From assembly GCF_003350205.1 (NCBI RefSeq), contig NZ_QLLC01000024.1, positions 1 to 45,185 on the forward strand: a DNA stretch of 45,185 nucleotides, in the 5' to 3' direction. Every line of letters begins with the position of its first letter. Positions within the stretch are counted from its first letter, which is position 1. Under the pieces are notes generated by a model. It worked only from the letters and a program-made list of their open reading frames with translations, did no database searches and had not been told where the DNA came from. Source of the stretch: Brevundimonas bullata (GTDB taxonomy: Bacteria; Pseudomonadota; Alphaproteobacteria; Caulobacterales; Caulobacteraceae). This document shows positions 44,648 to 45,185 of this stretch, piece after piece. The position numbers and the translations under genes are program-made.

Positions 44648-45091
44648 TCAGCTATCGACTCGGCGCCGGAGATGTATGAGCGGATAAGGCCTTCCCTGAC
44701 CATCCTGAGCAGATAGCCCGATACGTTCGAAGCCTAGATGTTCGTAAAAGCCGAGGGCCTTCGGGTTCTGCGCGTTCACATCGACCGTCAGGTCTGGATG
44801 CGCGGCAAGAGCCTCATGAACAAGGGCCTTGCCAATACCTCTGCCATGTTGATCCGGGTCCACAAAAAGCGCCTCCAGATGCCCTTCATGCAAGAACATG
44901 AAGCCGAGCGGCGTATCAGAACCATCAACGGCAAGACGCAGAGATACCTGCGGGAAAAAGCCTAGAAGCTCAGCCTCGATGGCGTCGCGGTCGTCTGCGG
45001 CAAGGAAGTCGTGGGTCGCGTCAACGGCCGCGCGCCAGATCTCCATGACGCGAGGCAGATCGGACGGGATGGAAGGGCGAAAATCCAACAT
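44648..45091 (-). CDS. GNAT-family N-acetyltransferase
   Basis: The protein has 147 aa. It shows the GNAT fold: MLDFRPSIPSDLPRVMEIWRAAV (beta1-alpha1), PLGFMFLHEGHLEALFVDPDQHGRGIGKALVHEAL (beta4, with the acetyl-CoA loop QHGRGIGKAL) and NPKALGFYEHLGFERIG near the end. It is close in shape to YjaB-type and related small acetyltransferases that modify small molecules or peptides. The substrate is unknown. It lies just inside the right terminal repeat and has slightly lower GC than the core of the window. Confidence 0.9.
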   Translation of the reverse strand: MLDFRPSIPSDLPRVMEIWRAAVDATHDFLAADDRDAIEAELLGFFPQVSLRLAVDGSDTPLGFMFLHEGHLEALFVDPDQHGRGIGKALVHEALAAHPDLTVDVNAQNPKALGFYEHLGFERIGLSAQDGQGRPYPLIHLRRRVDS

Positions 45092-45132
45092 GCCGTGTCT
45101 TTACCCGTACCCCTATTCGTCCGCCATGGGTC

Positions 45133-45185
45133 GAGGCTGTGTGAAAACGCCTCCAGCTCGAGCGAATTAGGTTAGCCTTCTGAGG
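45133..45185. repeat. Right copy of the 53-bp terminal inverted repeat
   Basis: Bases 45133-45185 are the exact reverse complement of 3-55. The inner edge is GAGGCTGTGTGAAAACG. No open reading frame of a transposase is complete here. See the left copy. Confidence 0.85.

Overview
The window looks like a chromosomal segment of an alphaproteobacterium of the order Caulobacterales, most likely Brevundimonas or a close relative. This is inferred from several things: uniformly high GC with strong C/G third-position bias, the split three-gene proton-translocating transhydrogenase (pntAA/pntAB/pntB), an alphaproteobacterial aa3 oxidase subunit IV, a TacA-like sigma-54 activator, a TTAA-N7-TTAA (CtrA-type) site, and Caulobacter-type -10 elements (GCTAnnnT/C) placed so close to ATG that leaderless mRNAs are expected. 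No rRNA, tRNA, CRISPR, prophage or plasmid genes are visible. Both ends carry the same 53-bp sequence in opposite orientation. The simplest reading is that the window is a whole contig stopping at two copies of one dispersed element, probably an insertion sequence.

Layout. 1-5.4 kb: a secreted SUKH-type protein, a HxlR regulator with a DUF1275 membrane protein, an acyl-CoA thioesterase and a thiolase, an ecotin-like lipoprotein and a VOC protein. 5.4-9.6 kb: a Pro/Ala-rich exported protein, a MASE1-like sensor kinase, thiE, then bfd and bfr with Fur-like boxes. 9.6-14.3 kb: an ABC-2 exporter divergent from a DUF2975/HTH pair, a small membrane protein, efp and an inositol-phosphatase gene. 14.4-21.1 kb: the phosphate operon phoR-pstC-pstA-pstB-phoU-phoB, all on the minus strand and without pstS. 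21.2-26.6 kb: an MHYT hybrid kinase, then isocitrate lyase divergent from a RamB/ScfR-type regulator. 26.6-33.2 kb: a palindromic repeat, a tandem universal-stress protein with a perfect FNR/FixK box, an M1-like lipoprotein peptidase, a WYL regulator, an HdeD-like protein and several small genes. 33.3-37.9 kb: the transhydrogenase operon, interrupted by a DUF559 gene and two uncharacterised small genes, then oxidase subunit IV. 38-45 kb: an M3 oligopeptidase, a large palindromic repeat, a DUF4153 membrane protein, a TacA-like activator, a 7-alpha-hydroxysteroid-dehydrogenase-like SDR, a small conserved gene and a GNAT acetyltransferase.

How the genes fit together. The best-connected modules are phosphate sensing and uptake (PhoR/PhoB with PstCAB and PhoU), iron storage (Bfr with its ferredoxin Bfd, and a shared box that also lies upstream of the VOC gene), the glyoxylate shunt under a divergent RamB-like regulator with paired GTCA-N5-TGAC sites, and respiratory/NADPH energetics (transhydrogenase plus oxidase subunit). 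I do not see a clear new multi-gene defence or biosynthetic system. The most unusual items are the DUF559 gene whose first third is read through a palindromic repeat inside the pnt operon, the ABC exporter/DUF2975/HTH locus sharing a palindrome that contains a CtrA box, and the repeated regulatory palindromes. All functional calls come from reading the sequence alone; no database search was run.
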